A DNA stretch of 64,000 bases from Bacteroidota bacterium (GTDB lineage Bacteria > Bacteroidota > Bacteroidia > B-17B0 > Aurantibacillaceae): the NCBI GenBank assembly GCA_018267475.1, contig JAFDYI010000009.1, forward strand, positions 1 to 64,000. The letters are read 5' to 3'. Made by a program: the position numbers and the translations under genes. The notes below the pieces were generated by a model that had not been told where the DNA came from, ran no database searches, and worked only from the letters and a program-made list of their open reading frames with translations. Below, piece by piece: positions 1 through 8,461 of the stretch. Position 1 is the first letter of the stretch. Every line of letters begins with the position of its first letter.

Positions 1-81
1 CGACGCACGTCGGTGGTTTTCTGCAAGAAAAATCGACTTAGACAACCTCGCTTCTTTGCATACCTTCTGCTAACGAAAGTA

Positions 82-118
82 TAAAAAAAAGAAACTGAGC
101 GCTTCGGCTTCGCTCAGA
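82..118 (-). terminator. Intrinsic terminator of the LytTR operon
   Basis: A 7-bp inverted repeat (95-101 with 111-117, CTGAGCG/CGCTCAG) is followed on the minus strand by a T-rich run (complement of 83-94). It lies about 70 bases past the stop of the response regulator, in the right orientation for a rho-independent terminator. Confidence 0.75.
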
Positions 119-188
119 GCCCGTTTAGAAAAGCGGCTATTTACCCCCATGCTTATTCGGTTTTTCGGGTAAAAAGAAGGTACCTTTG

Positions 189-878
189 TTACCCTTTTAC
201 TTGTTTAAAAAAAGCCTCTTCGTAAGAGGTGCCAACCGGAATTTCTTTTCCGGCCACATACACGTTTTTGTTGCGCACACTTTCAATACGGTTTAGAGGT
301 ATGATAAAGGATCGGTGCACACGCACAAAATCTTTGGCTGGCAGTTTTTCTAAAATGCCTTTCATGGTAAGCCTTGTAACAATTGTTTTTTGATTTTGTA
401 TGTGTATTTTTAAATAATCGTCTAAACCTTCCACATACAAAATATCCGATATGTTTACTTTTATCAAACTGTAATCGGCGCGCACGTATAGGTAGGGCGA
501 GGTGTTTTCTTTTTGGTTTTGATAGTTGAAAAAGTCGCGCGCCTTGTTGGCGGCCAAAACAAAACGTTCTAAGGTAAACGGCTTTAAAATATAATCAATA
601 GCGTTTAAGTTAAACCCCTCTACGGCGTATTCGCTGTAGGCGGTGGTGAAAATAACCATCGCGTTTTGATTTAATTTTTTGTAAAATTCAATGCCGTTTA
701 TAGAGGGCATGTTGATATCCAAAAAAAGCAAATCAATAGGAAATTTATCTAAGTGTTTTAATGCTTCGGTAGGTTTATTAAATGTTTTTTGCAAAGTGAT
801 AAAATCTACTTTTTCGCAAAAATTTTCTACCACTTTTAGTGCAAGTGGCTCGTCGTCTATGGCTATGGCGTTTATCAT
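189..878 (-). CDS. LytTR-family two-component response regulator
   Basis: A 229-residue response regulator. The receiver domain covers about residues 1-115, with the acidic pair D8/D9, the phospho-acceptor D54 in LFLDINMP, T78/T79 and K99 (ILKPF). A LytTR DNA-binding domain follows (about 127-229), recognisable from LYVEGLDDYLKIH and VRVHRSFIIPLNRI. LytTR regulators bind direct-repeat operators and often control membrane or surface functions. Its start overlaps the stop of the upstream histidine kinase by 4 bases (ATGA), so the two are translationally coupled and the kinase is the likely partner. The target genes cannot be read from the sequence. Confidence 0.95.
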   Translation of the reverse strand: MINAIAIDDEPLALKVVENFCEKVDFITLQKTFNKPTEALKHLDKFPIDLLFLDINMPSINGIEFYKKLNQNAMVIFTTAYSEYAVEGFNLNAIDYILKPFTLERFVLAANKARDFFNYQNQKENTSPYLYVRADYSLIKVNISDILYVEGLDDYLKIHIQNQKTIVTRLTMKGILEKLPAKDFVRVHRSFIIPLNRIESVRNKNVYVAGKEIPVGTSYEEAFFKQVKG

Positions 879-1873
879 GATAATTGAATGGATAGCAAGA
901 TAGCAAAATATTCTGAATGATTGGTTACTCGTAGTTTATGTCGCCCCGGGTATAGCAGTTGCAACCGGCCGGCTGTATTTTCTATTCCTACTCCGCTTTT
1001 TTGAATATGCAGCTGCTGGGTGTTTACTTTGTTGTTTCGTACTCTAAAATGTAAGTAGTTTTTGGTTACATCTATGTTTATTTTTATTTCTGAATTTTCT
1101 TCGGTATTGATGCCGTACTTAAAGGCATTTTCAATAAATGAGATTAATATAAGAGGGGCTATTTTTTTTTGTTCTACATCGCCCGATAATTCAAAAAAAA
1201 GATTTACGTTGGGGTCTATGCGTAGTTTTTGTAAATCAATGTAATCGCGTATGTAGTTTATTTCTTTTTCTAAAGATACAAATTTTTGGTTGGCTTCGGT
1301 TATCACGTAGCGCATCATACCCGAAAGTTTTACTACGGCTGTGGCTGTATAGTCTGATTTTTCAATAGCTAAGGAGTAGATGCTGTTTAAAGTGTTGAAT
1401 AAAAAATGGGGGTTTATTTGCGCTTTTAGGTAAGATAGTTCGGCGTTTATTTTTTCCTGTTCAGACAGCTTTAGGCGCTCGTTTATTTTTAAGGTGAAGG
1501 ATAAAATAAATACGACTAAAAACTCAAAAAAAGGCTCTTGCAAAATTTTTATTAAGGTATAACGGGTTACTAATTCTATATCAATAAGTTTAATAATAAG
1601 GTGTGGAACAAAAGAAATAAGGGCGTAGGAGGTAAGTATAATAAGTAGGTAAGACAGGTATTTTTGCCCGAAATACAAAAAGGGAATTAAGAGGTAGTAA
1701 TTCAAATAAAAAAAAGCGACTAACAGTAAATAACCTATTAGGTTTTGCTGAAAAAGTGGGTTTTTAATGCTGGTAAAAATACCCGGCACATCGTGCGAAA
1801 AAATAAAAGGGAGGGATAAAAAGATAAGACAACCAATAATATGAATAAATATCTGCGGGCGTATGGCCTTCAT
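875..1873 (-). CDS. LytS/YehU-type sensor histidine kinase
   Basis: An inner-membrane histidine kinase of 332 residues with four hydrophobic segments in the first 130 residues. The His_kinase motif is LKAQINPHFLFNTLNS, with phospho-accepting H156, followed by a HATPase region (SFIENAFKYG N-box, GVGIENTAGRL G-box). The frame stays open further upstream, but that extension would run through tRNA-Ser, so ATG at 1873 (MKAIRPQIF) is taken as the start. It lies only 19 bases after the tRNA 3' end, leaving no room for a separate promoter between them. The gene is coupled to the LytTR regulator by a 4-base overlap. Confidence 0.93.
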   Translation of the reverse strand: MKAIRPQIFIHIIGCLIFLSLPFIFSHDVPGIFTSIKNPLFQQNLIGYLLLVAFFYLNYYLLIPFLYFGQKYLSYLLIILTSYALISFVPHLIIKLIDIELVTRYTLIKILQEPFFEFLVVFILSFTLKINERLKLSEQEKINAELSYLKAQINPHFLFNTLNSIYSLAIEKSDYTATAVVKLSGMMRYVITEANQKFVSLEKEINYIRDYIDLQKLRIDPNVNLFFELSGDVEQKKIAPLILISFIENAFKYGINTEENSEIKINIDVTKNYLHFRVRNNKVNTQQLHIQKSGVGIENTAGRLQLLYPGRHKLRVTNHSEYFAILLSIQLS

Positions 1874-1892
1874 ATCAAGGTGTATTTTTTTG

Positions 1893-1979
1893 CGGAAACT
1901 GAGAGATTCGAACTCTCGGTACGGTTTCCCGTACACAACCTTTCCAGGGTTGCTCTTTCAGCCACTCAGACAAGTTTCC
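1893..1979 (-). tRNA. tRNA-Ser (GGA anticodon)
   Basis: An 87-base tRNA on the minus strand. The acceptor stem GGAAACU (1979-1973) pairs with AGUUUCC (1900-1894), with discriminator G at 1893. The T arm reads AGAGUUCGAAUCUCU, the anticodon loop holds GGA, and the long variable arm is typical of serine tRNAs. CCA is not encoded. It sits between a lipoprotein gene and the histidine kinase, all on the same strand. Confidence 0.95.
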
Positions 1980-1989
1980 GTTTCGTTTT

Positions 1990-2850
1990 TTAATGCAAGG
2001 TAATGTTATATACAACGCCGTTTATCACCACTACGGCTGTATTATCACAAGCACCTGTACCAAAATTTACATAACGAGTAGCGCGACCTTGAGGAGTAAA
2101 ATCAAGCTCGCCGGCTACAAAATATTTTCTATAAGCACCACACGCAAAGTTGCGCACCAACCACGTATTTTCATTTATTACCGCACTAAAGGTTTGCCCG
2201 CTCGTAGCAGTACCGCTGGCCGTTCCATATAGGGCTATTTGTCCGTTTGCCCAGTCTATGGGGGCGTTGTTGGGTTGCTCGCCTTGCAACAATACTTTGG
2301 TGTGATTGATGATACAGCTTATGGTTCCTCCATTATTGGGTTTGCTAAGGCTCATATTGGTAGTAATACCCCACGTTAGCTTGCCTTGGCTGATATGCCC
2401 TTGGTTGGTAATGGTTTTACTGTTTAGGGTAATGGCGTTGCCGTCCACCACATAGTTGTTGGCATATACGTTAATCACATTACCCGAATCGCGGTAGTGC
2501 ATACCGCCGGTGTATATGTATTGCAAAATACCGCTGCGGGTACGCCCGTCAAGGCCGGTGCAGCCGGTGCCAAAATTAACGGTAAGGGTGTCGGGGTTAG
2601 AGCTTATGGTGTTTTGAGTAGTAATAACGGCGCAACCGGAGTATATGCTTTCGGTTTGGTTGCCCATTCGGTATGTGGTCATGCTGCCGGTACTGGCTTG
2701 TTCGCCAATGTTTGTAATGTCGTTAGCATGTGTTACCAGGGCGGCGTGGTCTTCCGAAGCCGTAGTGTTGTTATCAGGCTTGTTTACATCTTTGGTGCAC
2801 GCAGAAAACAAGGCAGAAAGAAGTAGAGTATAAATAATGTTTTTCTTCAT
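1990..2850 (-). CDS. Putative lipoprotein of unknown function
   Basis: A 286-residue protein with a type II signal peptide: MKK, a hydrophobic core, then the lipobox LFSAC with the lipidated cysteine at position 18. The mature part is rich in Thr, Asn and Gly with short beta-strand-like stretches, suggesting a beta-rich protein anchored in the outer or inner membrane. I recognise no family. The start overlaps the stop of the upstream acyltransferase by 4 bases, so the two form an operon. The gene ends 11 bases before tRNA-Ser. Confidence 0.8.
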   Translation of the reverse strand: MKKNIIYTLLLSALFSACTKDVNKPDNNTTASEDHAALVTHANDITNIGEQASTGSMTTYRMGNQTESIYSGCAVITTQNTISSNPDTLTVNFGTGCTGLDGRTRSGILQYIYTGGMHYRDSGNVINVYANNYVVDGNAITLNSKTITNQGHISQGKLTWGITTNMSLSKPNNGGTISCIINHTKVLLQGEQPNNAPIDWANGQIALYGTASGTATSGQTFSAVINENTWLVRNFACGAYRKYFVAGELDFTPQGRATRYVNFGTGACDNTAVVVINGVVYNITLH

Positions 2851-4190
2851 GTGTGTTTTTTACCGAAGTAAAGGTACAAAAAATAATTTACAATCTCGTT
2901 TCGTTGTTGCATCAAACTATCGTACCGGGCAGTATGGTGCTTTTTTAGTTGCCTTAATTTCCAGGCGCCTATCATTTTTTTTTTAAAGGGGGCGTATAGC
3001 AAACCTATGTAGCCAAACCCCACTTTTACGAGGGCATATACCCCTACAAGTACTCCATTTTTTGAAAGTAACGCTATTATAAGTAGTTCTATTAAAAAAG
3101 ACAACATCCAAATAAGCGAGCCGGCACCAAAATTTACTGCCGCATGAAACTCAATATCCTTGCATGTTTTATCCGCTATTTTTTTTCCGAAGCGGTAGGC
3201 TGTGTAATTGAGTGTTTTTCCTATAAGGTAAACGGGAAATAGGGTTACAAGAATCAAGAAGTTAAAAAAAGTAAATCTGTTTTTTTTTAGCTCCGCCTCA
3301 TACAGGGCATGGTCGCGCAAACCTAAAGATTTTAAGTTTTGTGTGTACTCGTTTGTGAGTGCTTTTATTTTTAGCAGCTGCTCTGGGGTTTCTGTTGTTT
3401 TTTTATTTAAAAAATCAACAATATACTTCCAGTATTCTTGTTGGTGTTCTAATTTATTGAAGTTTAATTTATTTTTATCTATAAAGGGCCTTTTAAGTAT
3501 GGGTTGCAGTTGCTCTATCAACACATCGTTTTCTTTATGAAGCAAGGTAGGCACTAAGGGGCGCATACGCTCTTCTATCAGTTTGGTAAGGTTTGTTATA
3601 GCCAGCGCTTGGTTTTTTTGATAGTCGGCATAAAAATTTTTTACCTCTATGGCTTCTCCCAATTCATAATAAGCATCGCTTCTAAACTGGGAAGGATATG
3701 AATAAGTTACGCCAATAGGTACAATTTGTACGTTTTCGTTTCCTCCTTGTTCTATATAGCCAAAAGCCATTTTTGCAGTTCCTTTTTGTATGGCTTGCAA
3801 ACGCCGTTCTTGCAGGCTAATGCCTTCTGCTAAAACAATTATTTTTTTATTTTTATTCAACAAATCATACACGACTTTAAAAGAGTGTCTGTTTTTTTTT
3901 ACATCGCTCATATTGCCGTCGCGCAGCCTATATATGGGCACAATGCCAATACGTTCCAATATCTTTTTTGCCCACGTTTTTTTAAAAACGTCGCCTCGCG
4001 CCATGTAATAGGTGCGCGGGCGCACCAGTGCTGCCGATAGGGCAATGGTATCCATAAAAGAGTTGGGGTGGTTCATCGTAATAAGCATGGGTATTTCTTT
4101 TTGCACCTTATGAGCGTTTTTTATTTGCAAACGCTTAAAAAAAAGATGAAAAAAAGGGTGCAGTAAGTTCCGCAAAAAGTACCAAAGCAT
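2847..4190 (-). CDS. PlsC-like glycerol-phosphate acyltransferase
   Basis: A 447-residue membrane-associated acyltransferase. The N-terminal half carries the PlsC/LPLAT signature: NHPNSFMD near residue 40 (the His/Asp block I, in a variant spacing found in Bacteroidota homologues as I recall) and VLAEGISL near 118 (block III). The C-terminal half has three to four hydrophobic segments between about 310 and 405. Such enzymes transfer acyl chains to glycerol-3-phosphate or lysophospholipids; the exact substrate here is inferred only. It shares an operon with the lipoprotein downstream through a 4-base overlap. Confidence 0.85.
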   Translation of the reverse strand: MLWYFLRNLLHPFFHLFFKRLQIKNAHKVQKEIPMLITMNHPNSFMDTIALSAALVRPRTYYMARGDVFKKTWAKKILERIGIVPIYRLRDGNMSDVKKNRHSFKVVYDLLNKNKKIIVLAEGISLQERRLQAIQKGTAKMAFGYIEQGGNENVQIVPIGVTYSYPSQFRSDAYYELGEAIEVKNFYADYQKNQALAITNLTKLIEERMRPLVPTLLHKENDVLIEQLQPILKRPFIDKNKLNFNKLEHQQEYWKYIVDFLNKKTTETPEQLLKIKALTNEYTQNLKSLGLRDHALYEAELKKNRFTFFNFLILVTLFPVYLIGKTLNYTAYRFGKKIADKTCKDIEFHAAVNFGAGSLIWMLSFLIELLIIALLSKNGVLVGVYALVKVGFGYIGLLYAPFKKKMIGAWKLRQLKKHHTARYDSLMQQRNEIVNYFLYLYFGKKHT

Positions 4191-4225
4191 GGGGCTAAGT
4201 TACGCTTAAAAGCCGAAAAATAAAG

Positions 4226-4633
4226 TTAATTAAAGTGGAAGAAAAAAAACGCTACGGCAGCCCATTCTTTTTGTACGTTGTTTGCGTAGCCAAGGGTGCT
4301 GTGGCTGCGGTCTTCTATCGTACCGTTTGAACGCACATAGCCAATAGTGCTATGGCTGTAGTCTTCTACCGTGCCGTCGTTTTTTACGTAGCCTACGGTG
4401 CTGTGGCTGCGGTCTTCTATCGTGCCGTCGCTTCTAATATAGCCAATGGTGCTGTGGTTACGGTCTTCTATCGTGCCATCGTTTCTTATGTATCCTGCGG
4501 TGCTGTGGCTGCTGTTTTCAATGGTGCCATCGCTTTTTATATAGCCCGATGTGCTGTGGTTGCTGCTTTCAATGCTTTGTGCTTTTGTAGAAAAAGTAAA
4601 AAAAAGGGCGGCGGTAAAAAAAAGTGTTTTCAT
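4226..4633 (-). CDS. Secreted 17-residue repeat protein (5-fold beta-flower-like)
   Basis: A 135-residue protein with an N-terminal signal peptide cut after KAQ (about residue 19). The mature part is built from six copies of a 17-residue unit of the form HSTxGYIRxDGTIEDRx, giving a 51-base periodicity in the DNA. It ends in a conserved-looking hydrophobic tail, KEWAAVAFFFF. This layout resembles Bacteroidota proteins annotated as 5-fold beta-flower proteins; I rely on memory for that name. The function is unknown, and a secreted or periplasmic location is likely. A TAnnTTTG box ends 4 bases before the ATG. Confidence 0.75.
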   Translation of the reverse strand: MKTLFFTAALFFTFSTKAQSIESSNHSTSGYIKSDGTIENSSHSTAGYIRNDGTIEDRNHSTIGYIRSDGTIEDRSHSTVGYVKNDGTVEDYSHSTIGYVRSNGTIEDRSHSTLGYANNVQKEWAAVAFFFFHFN

Positions 4634-4637
4634 GTTT

Positions 4638-4645
4638 CAAAGGTA
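4638..4645 (-). promoter_or_regulatory. TACCTTTG -7 box before the repeat protein
   Basis: A perfect TAnnTTTG Bacteroidota -7 element on the minus strand, ending 4 bases before the ATG at 4633. The predicted transcript would be leaderless or nearly so. Confidence 0.6.
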
Positions 4646-4701
4646 TAAAATATATCGATTAAAAGATAAAAAATGCGGCGTCGCAACCGGCCATATTTAT
4701 G

Positions 4702-4709
4702 TATCTTTG
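4702..4709 (+). promoter_or_regulatory. TATCTTTG -7 box before the FAD oxidoreductase
   Basis: Matches TAnnTTTG, 43 bases upstream of the start at 4753. It is divergent from the promoter of the repeat protein. Confidence 0.55.
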
Positions 4710-4752
4710 TTGCAGGCTTATATATGAAGAGCTTGCACATTTAACGGTATAG

Positions 4753-6348
4753 ATGAAAACACTTACTTTACTTCTCAGTCCTTCTGAAGCTTTTACCGAA
4801 CAAAAATTAAAAGAAAAAGTACGAGAGGAATTATCCCTCGATGAGGGAGATACTTTGTACATTAAATTGCAAAAGCGCTCTATCGATTCAAGGCAAAAAA
4901 GCATAAAAGTACAAGTGCTGTTGCAGGCTTTTGTAAACGAGGTTTTTGAAGAAGAAAACAGCACGCCAGCATATCAAAACGTATCCGAACAAAAACAGGT
5001 GGTTACTATTGTGGGGGCCGGGCCGGCGGGTTTGTTTGCCGCCCTGCGTTGCATAGAATTGGGTTTAAAGCCGATTGTTTTTGAACGAGGTAAGGACATA
5101 AAAAGCCGCCGCAGAGACTTAGCCGCTATTAACAAAGAGCATGTTGTAAACCCGGAAAGCAATTACTGCTTTGGCGAGGGCGGTGCCGGCACTTATAGCG
5201 ATGGAAAGCTTTATACACGCTCAGGCAAAAGGGGCGACATAGAAAAAATTTTAAAAACCTTTGTGTATCACGGGGCAGACCGTACTATTTTGGTAGATGC
5301 GCACCCACATATAGGCACTAACAAATTACCCAAAATAATTGAAGCCATACGCGAAACAATAATACACTTTGGCGGAGAAATACATTTTAATACCAAGCTA
5401 ATCGATATCCTTGTAGAAAAAGAGCAAATACAGCACGTTACCCTCTTTAATGATGTAAAAAAAGAAAACACAACGCGCAAAACGCAACACCTTATATTAG
5501 CTACCGGGCATAGCGCCCGCGATATTTATGAGCTTTTGTGTAAAAAAAACATAGCTATAGAGGCCAAGCCTTTTGCTATGGGGGTTAGGGTAGAGCACCC
5601 ACAGGAAATTATAGACAGCATTCAATATCATTGTGCTGTTAATCAGCTAAAAAACATACGCGATTTTTTACCTGCGGCCTCGTATAGCTTAGTGCATCAG
5701 GTAGCGGGTAGGGGAGTGTATTCCTTTTGTATGTGCCCCGGTGGCATTATTGCGCCTTGTGCTACCGATGTGCAAGAAGTGGTTACCAACGGCTGGAGCC
5801 CTTCTAAACGCAATAACCCCTATGCTAACTCAGGCATTGTGGTAGGCTTGCAAGCTGCCGACTGGCATTCTTTTTCTTCAAAAAAAGAGTTGGCCGCATT
5901 AGAACTACAAAAACAATTGGAGCATCAAGCGTGGTTGGCAGGCGGAAAAACACAAACCGCACCGGCTCAACGTTTAGTTGATTTTACGGAAAATAAAATC
6001 AGTTCATCGCTCCCCGCTTGTTCTTATCAGCCGGGGCTTGTTAGCGTTGCTATGCGACCTCTTTTAGGTGCCACTATTGGTAATTCGTTGCAAGAAGGTT
6101 TTAAAGCCTTTGGACAAAAAATGAAAGGATACCTAACTAATGAGGCGCTTATAGTAGGGGTAGAGTCGCGCACCTCTACACCGGTGCGCATACCCAGAAA
6201 CAAGGAAAATTGCCAGCATATACAAGTGCAGGGTTTGTACCCCTGTGGCGAGGGGGCGGGCTATGCCGGTGGCATCGTATCGGCCGCCATGGATGGGGAA
6301 CGTTGTGTAAATGAAATTTTTAAAAGTGTGAACGGCATTCTGCAGTAA
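4753..6348 (+). CDS. FAD-dependent oxidoreductase (COG2509-like)
   Basis: A 531-residue flavoprotein. After an N-terminal domain of about 80 residues comes the FAD-binding dinucleotide motif GAGPAGLFAAL (88-98). Further typical stretches are the glycine-rich FGEGGAGTYSDGKLYTR around residue 140 and a C-terminal FAD-contacting segment, YPCGEGAGYAGGIVSAAMDG. The organisation matches the conserved but biochemically undefined 'uncharacterised FAD-dependent dehydrogenase' family. The substrate is unknown. It is a single gene with its own promoter, followed 44 bases later by a glycosyltransferase. Confidence 0.9.
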   Translation: MKTLTLLLSPSEAFTEQKLKEKVREELSLDEGDTLYIKLQKRSIDSRQKSIKVQVLLQAFVNEVFEEENSTPAYQNVSEQKQVVTIVGAGPAGLFAALRCIELGLKPIVFERGKDIKSRRRDLAAINKEHVVNPESNYCFGEGGAGTYSDGKLYTRSGKRGDIEKILKTFVYHGADRTILVDAHPHIGTNKLPKIIEAIRETIIHFGGEIHFNTKLIDILVEKEQIQHVTLFNDVKKENTTRKTQHLILATGHSARDIYELLCKKNIAIEAKPFAMGVRVEHPQEIIDSIQYHCAVNQLKNIRDFLPAASYSLVHQVAGRGVYSFCMCPGGIIAPCATDVQEVVTNGWSPSKRNNPYANSGIVVGLQAADWHSFSSKKELAALELQKQLEHQAWLAGGKTQTAPAQRLVDFTENKISSSLPACSYQPGLVSVAMRPLLGATIGNSLQEGFKAFGQKMKGYLTNEALIVGVESRTSTPVRIPRNKENCQHIQVQGLYPCGEGAGYAGGIVSAAMDGERCVNEIFKSVNGILQ

Positions 6349-6377
6349 AATAGAGCTATGCTAATCAATTTTATTTT

Positions 6378-6385
6378 TACCTTTG
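6378..6385 (+). promoter_or_regulatory. TACCTTTG -7 box before the glycosyltransferase
   Basis: A perfect TAnnTTTG element ending 7 bases before the ATG at 6393, which implies a transcript with almost no leader. Confidence 0.6.
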
Positions 6386-6392
6386 TTAGCCT

Positions 6393-7541
6393 ATGCAAAT
6401 AGTGGTAAATACGCGTTTATTGTTGCAAGGCAAATTAGATGGCATGGGCTGGTTTAGCTACCAAACACTGAAACGCATAACACAACAAAACAAAGAAGTA
6501 CATTTTGTGTTTTTGTTCGACAGGCCATTTAGCGAATCGTTTATTTTTTCGGATAATGTAACACCTTTAGTGCTATCGCCGCCGGCCCGGCATCCTTTTT
6601 TGTATTATTACTGGCTGCAATTTTCGGTAAAACCGTTGTTACAAAAGATGAAGCCCGATTTGTTTTTATCGCCCGACGGCTTGTTGCCTTTAGGAGTGTT
6701 TTGCAAGCAATTACCTGTTATACACGATATTAACTTTGTGCACCATCCGCAGGATATTCCTTTTTTTTCTCGTAAATACTATAATTACTTTTTTCCTAAA
6801 TTTGCTAAGCAAGCTACCCGTATTGCTACCGTTTCGGAGTATAGTAAAAAAGACATAGCGCAAACTTTTGGCATTAACCCTCAAAAAATAGATGTGGTGT
6901 ATAACGGCATCAACGATTTTTTTGATATAGTAAGCGAAGAAACCAAAACAGCCACCAAAAAAAAATACACTCAATCGTGCGATTATTTTGTGTTTGTCGG
7001 TTCTTTACACCCACGAAAAAACATCGTGCGTTTGCTCAAAGCCTTTGCTCTGTTTAAAAAGCGAAGCCAAGCATCTGTAAAAATGGTATTGGCCGGATCT
7101 GTTTTTTGGGGAGAGCAAGACATGCAGCGCATTGTCGCAGAAAACAAATTACAAAGTGAAGTAGTGTTTACCGGAAGGGTATCTAACGAAATTTTAAAAA
7201 ACTTGATAGGCTCTGCCCTTGCTCTTACGTATGTACCTTATTTTGAAGGTTTCGGAATCCCTTTGATAGAAGCCATGCAGTGTGGAACCCCCATTTTAGC
7301 AGCTCGCAGCAGCTGTTTACCCGAAATAGCGGAGGGTGCGGCTCTTTATGCCAATCCTTTTGATGAACAAGAAATAATGCAGGCTATGTTGGCTTTGTAT
7401 GAAGATGCCGACTTACGTGCGGATTTAATACAAAAAGGCTCGCTTCAAAAAAATAAGTACAGCTGGGACAAAACGGCCTCTTTACTTTGGGAAAGTATAG
7501 AAAAAACGATGGAAAACGACGCAGCCCATTCAAGCGTGTAG
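6393..7541 (+). CDS. Glycosyltransferase family 4
   Basis: A 382-residue GT-B fold glycosyltransferase. The C-terminal Glycos_transf_1 domain shows FVGSLHPRKN (about 200) and the nucleotide-sugar motif YFEGFGIPLIEAMQCG (about 285-300) with its paired glutamates. The N-terminal domain carries DGLLPLG and a VIHDINFVHHP stretch typical of mannosyl/glucosyltransferase-like members. It probably works in cytoplasmic polysaccharide or LPS-type glycan assembly. No glycan operon surrounds it, so donor and acceptor cannot be predicted. A second GT4 gene lies at 60899-61960. Confidence 0.92.
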   Translation: MQIVVNTRLLLQGKLDGMGWFSYQTLKRITQQNKEVHFVFLFDRPFSESFIFSDNVTPLVLSPPARHPFLYYYWLQFSVKPLLQKMKPDLFLSPDGLLPLGVFCKQLPVIHDINFVHHPQDIPFFSRKYYNYFFPKFAKQATRIATVSEYSKKDIAQTFGINPQKIDVVYNGINDFFDIVSEETKTATKKKYTQSCDYFVFVGSLHPRKNIVRLLKAFALFKKRSQASVKMVLAGSVFWGEQDMQRIVAENKLQSEVVFTGRVSNEILKNLIGSALALTYVPYFEGFGIPLIEAMQCGTPILAARSSCLPEIAEGAALYANPFDEQEIMQAMLALYEDADLRADLIQKGSLQKNKYSWDKTASLLWESIEKTMENDAAHSSV

Positions 7542-7663
7542 GTTTAAAAGTATCGACCGCTTAGTCCTGAAAAAAGATACAGATGCTTGTGCTATTCAAA
7601 TTTGTATTTATTAGTTGAATATAAGCTCGCTTAGAGCATCGTTTTTTTTAATCAAAGTGTTTG

Positions 7664-8461
7664 TTATAGGCCTAATTCGTCTTTGTCTATATACAAGCGT
7701 TGTAATCCCTCTAAAAAATCGTATCCTTTATCGGCAATAAGGGTTTGCCCGCGCACGGCATCCATAAGCCCACTGGTCATCATGTACACTACTTTAGCTA
7801 CTTCTTCCAACTCTACATGAGTGCCGGGTATGTCGTATTTTTCAATAAATTCTTTCCACTCTTTTCCTACGGTAGAAGTAAGCGAATCGGTAATAACAGG
7901 GCGGGTACGCAGCACATTAAAAATAATGCCTTCATCATAAAAGTGATAGGTAAGGTATTTTACCAGCACTTCGTTAAGCGATTTGGTAGCCGCTGCATAG
8001 TCGTAGTTTTTATGAAAACGGTCGGGGCCATGCGAGGATAGAGCCAGCACGTATTTTGGGTATGCTCCTATAATTTCTTTAGCTCGTCGGGTATATTCTA
8101 TCATAGGCCAACAGCTATACTCAATGCTTTTTAGTAGGTTTCCTTCGTTGTAATCATCTACCTTTTTTATTAAGTTAGAAAAAGCCACGTTGGATATAAA
8201 TACATCTAACCTGCCAAACTTATTTTTTATTTCGGTAAGCAGTTCTGTGGTATCTTCGTTGTTAATAACGTCAGCTTGTTTTAGCATAGGGGCAGGTAAG
8301 CCGCGCGAGGTGTATTCTTTTATTACATCTTCTTCTTCTATACTACCCCAGCCATAGGTAATAACTACTTGGTCGCCGTGTTTGGCAAACATCAAGCCCA
8401 TTTCTTTTCCTATTCCTTTGGTGCCTCCGGTTATTAAAACCACTCGTTTGTTATCGGACAT
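7664..8461 (-). CDS. SDR reductase, FabL-like enoyl-reductase candidate
   Basis: A 265-residue short-chain dehydrogenase. TGGTKGIG (11-18) binds the nucleotide, but the usual NNAG is NVAF. The catalytic block is NYDYAAATK, a Y-x6-K spacing like FabI/FabL enoyl-ACP reductases rather than the Y-x3-K of ordinary SDRs. The C-terminal stretch DAVRGQTLIADKG also resembles FabL. I infer an enoyl-thioester reductase. Its start overlaps the end of the upstream enoyl-CoA hydratase by 11 bases, so the two enzymes likely act in sequence on the same acyl chain. Confidence 0.8.
   Translation of the reverse strand: MSDNKRVVLITGGTKGIGKEMGLMFAKHGDQVVITYGWGSIEEEDVIKEYTSRGLPAPMLKQADVINNEDTTELLTEIKNKFGRLDVFISNVAFSNLIKKVDDYNEGNLLKSIEYSCWPMIEYTRRAKEIIGAYPKYVLALSSHGPDRFHKNYDYAAATKSLNEVLVKYLTYHFYDEGIIFNVLRTRPVITDSLTSTVGKEWKEFIEKYDIPGTHVELEEVAKVVYMMTSGLMDAVRGQTLIADKGYDFLEGLQRLYIDKDELGL

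Noticed and set aside
875-1936. Longer histidine kinase frame starting at 1936
   Set aside because: The added residues would be read from tRNA-Ser; the ATG at 1873 is the first sensible start.
4290-4600. Direct repeats of 51-base spacing that could look like a CRISPR or tandem repeat
   Set aside because: They are in-frame coding repeats of a secreted protein; the repeats vary and have no spacers or cas genes.
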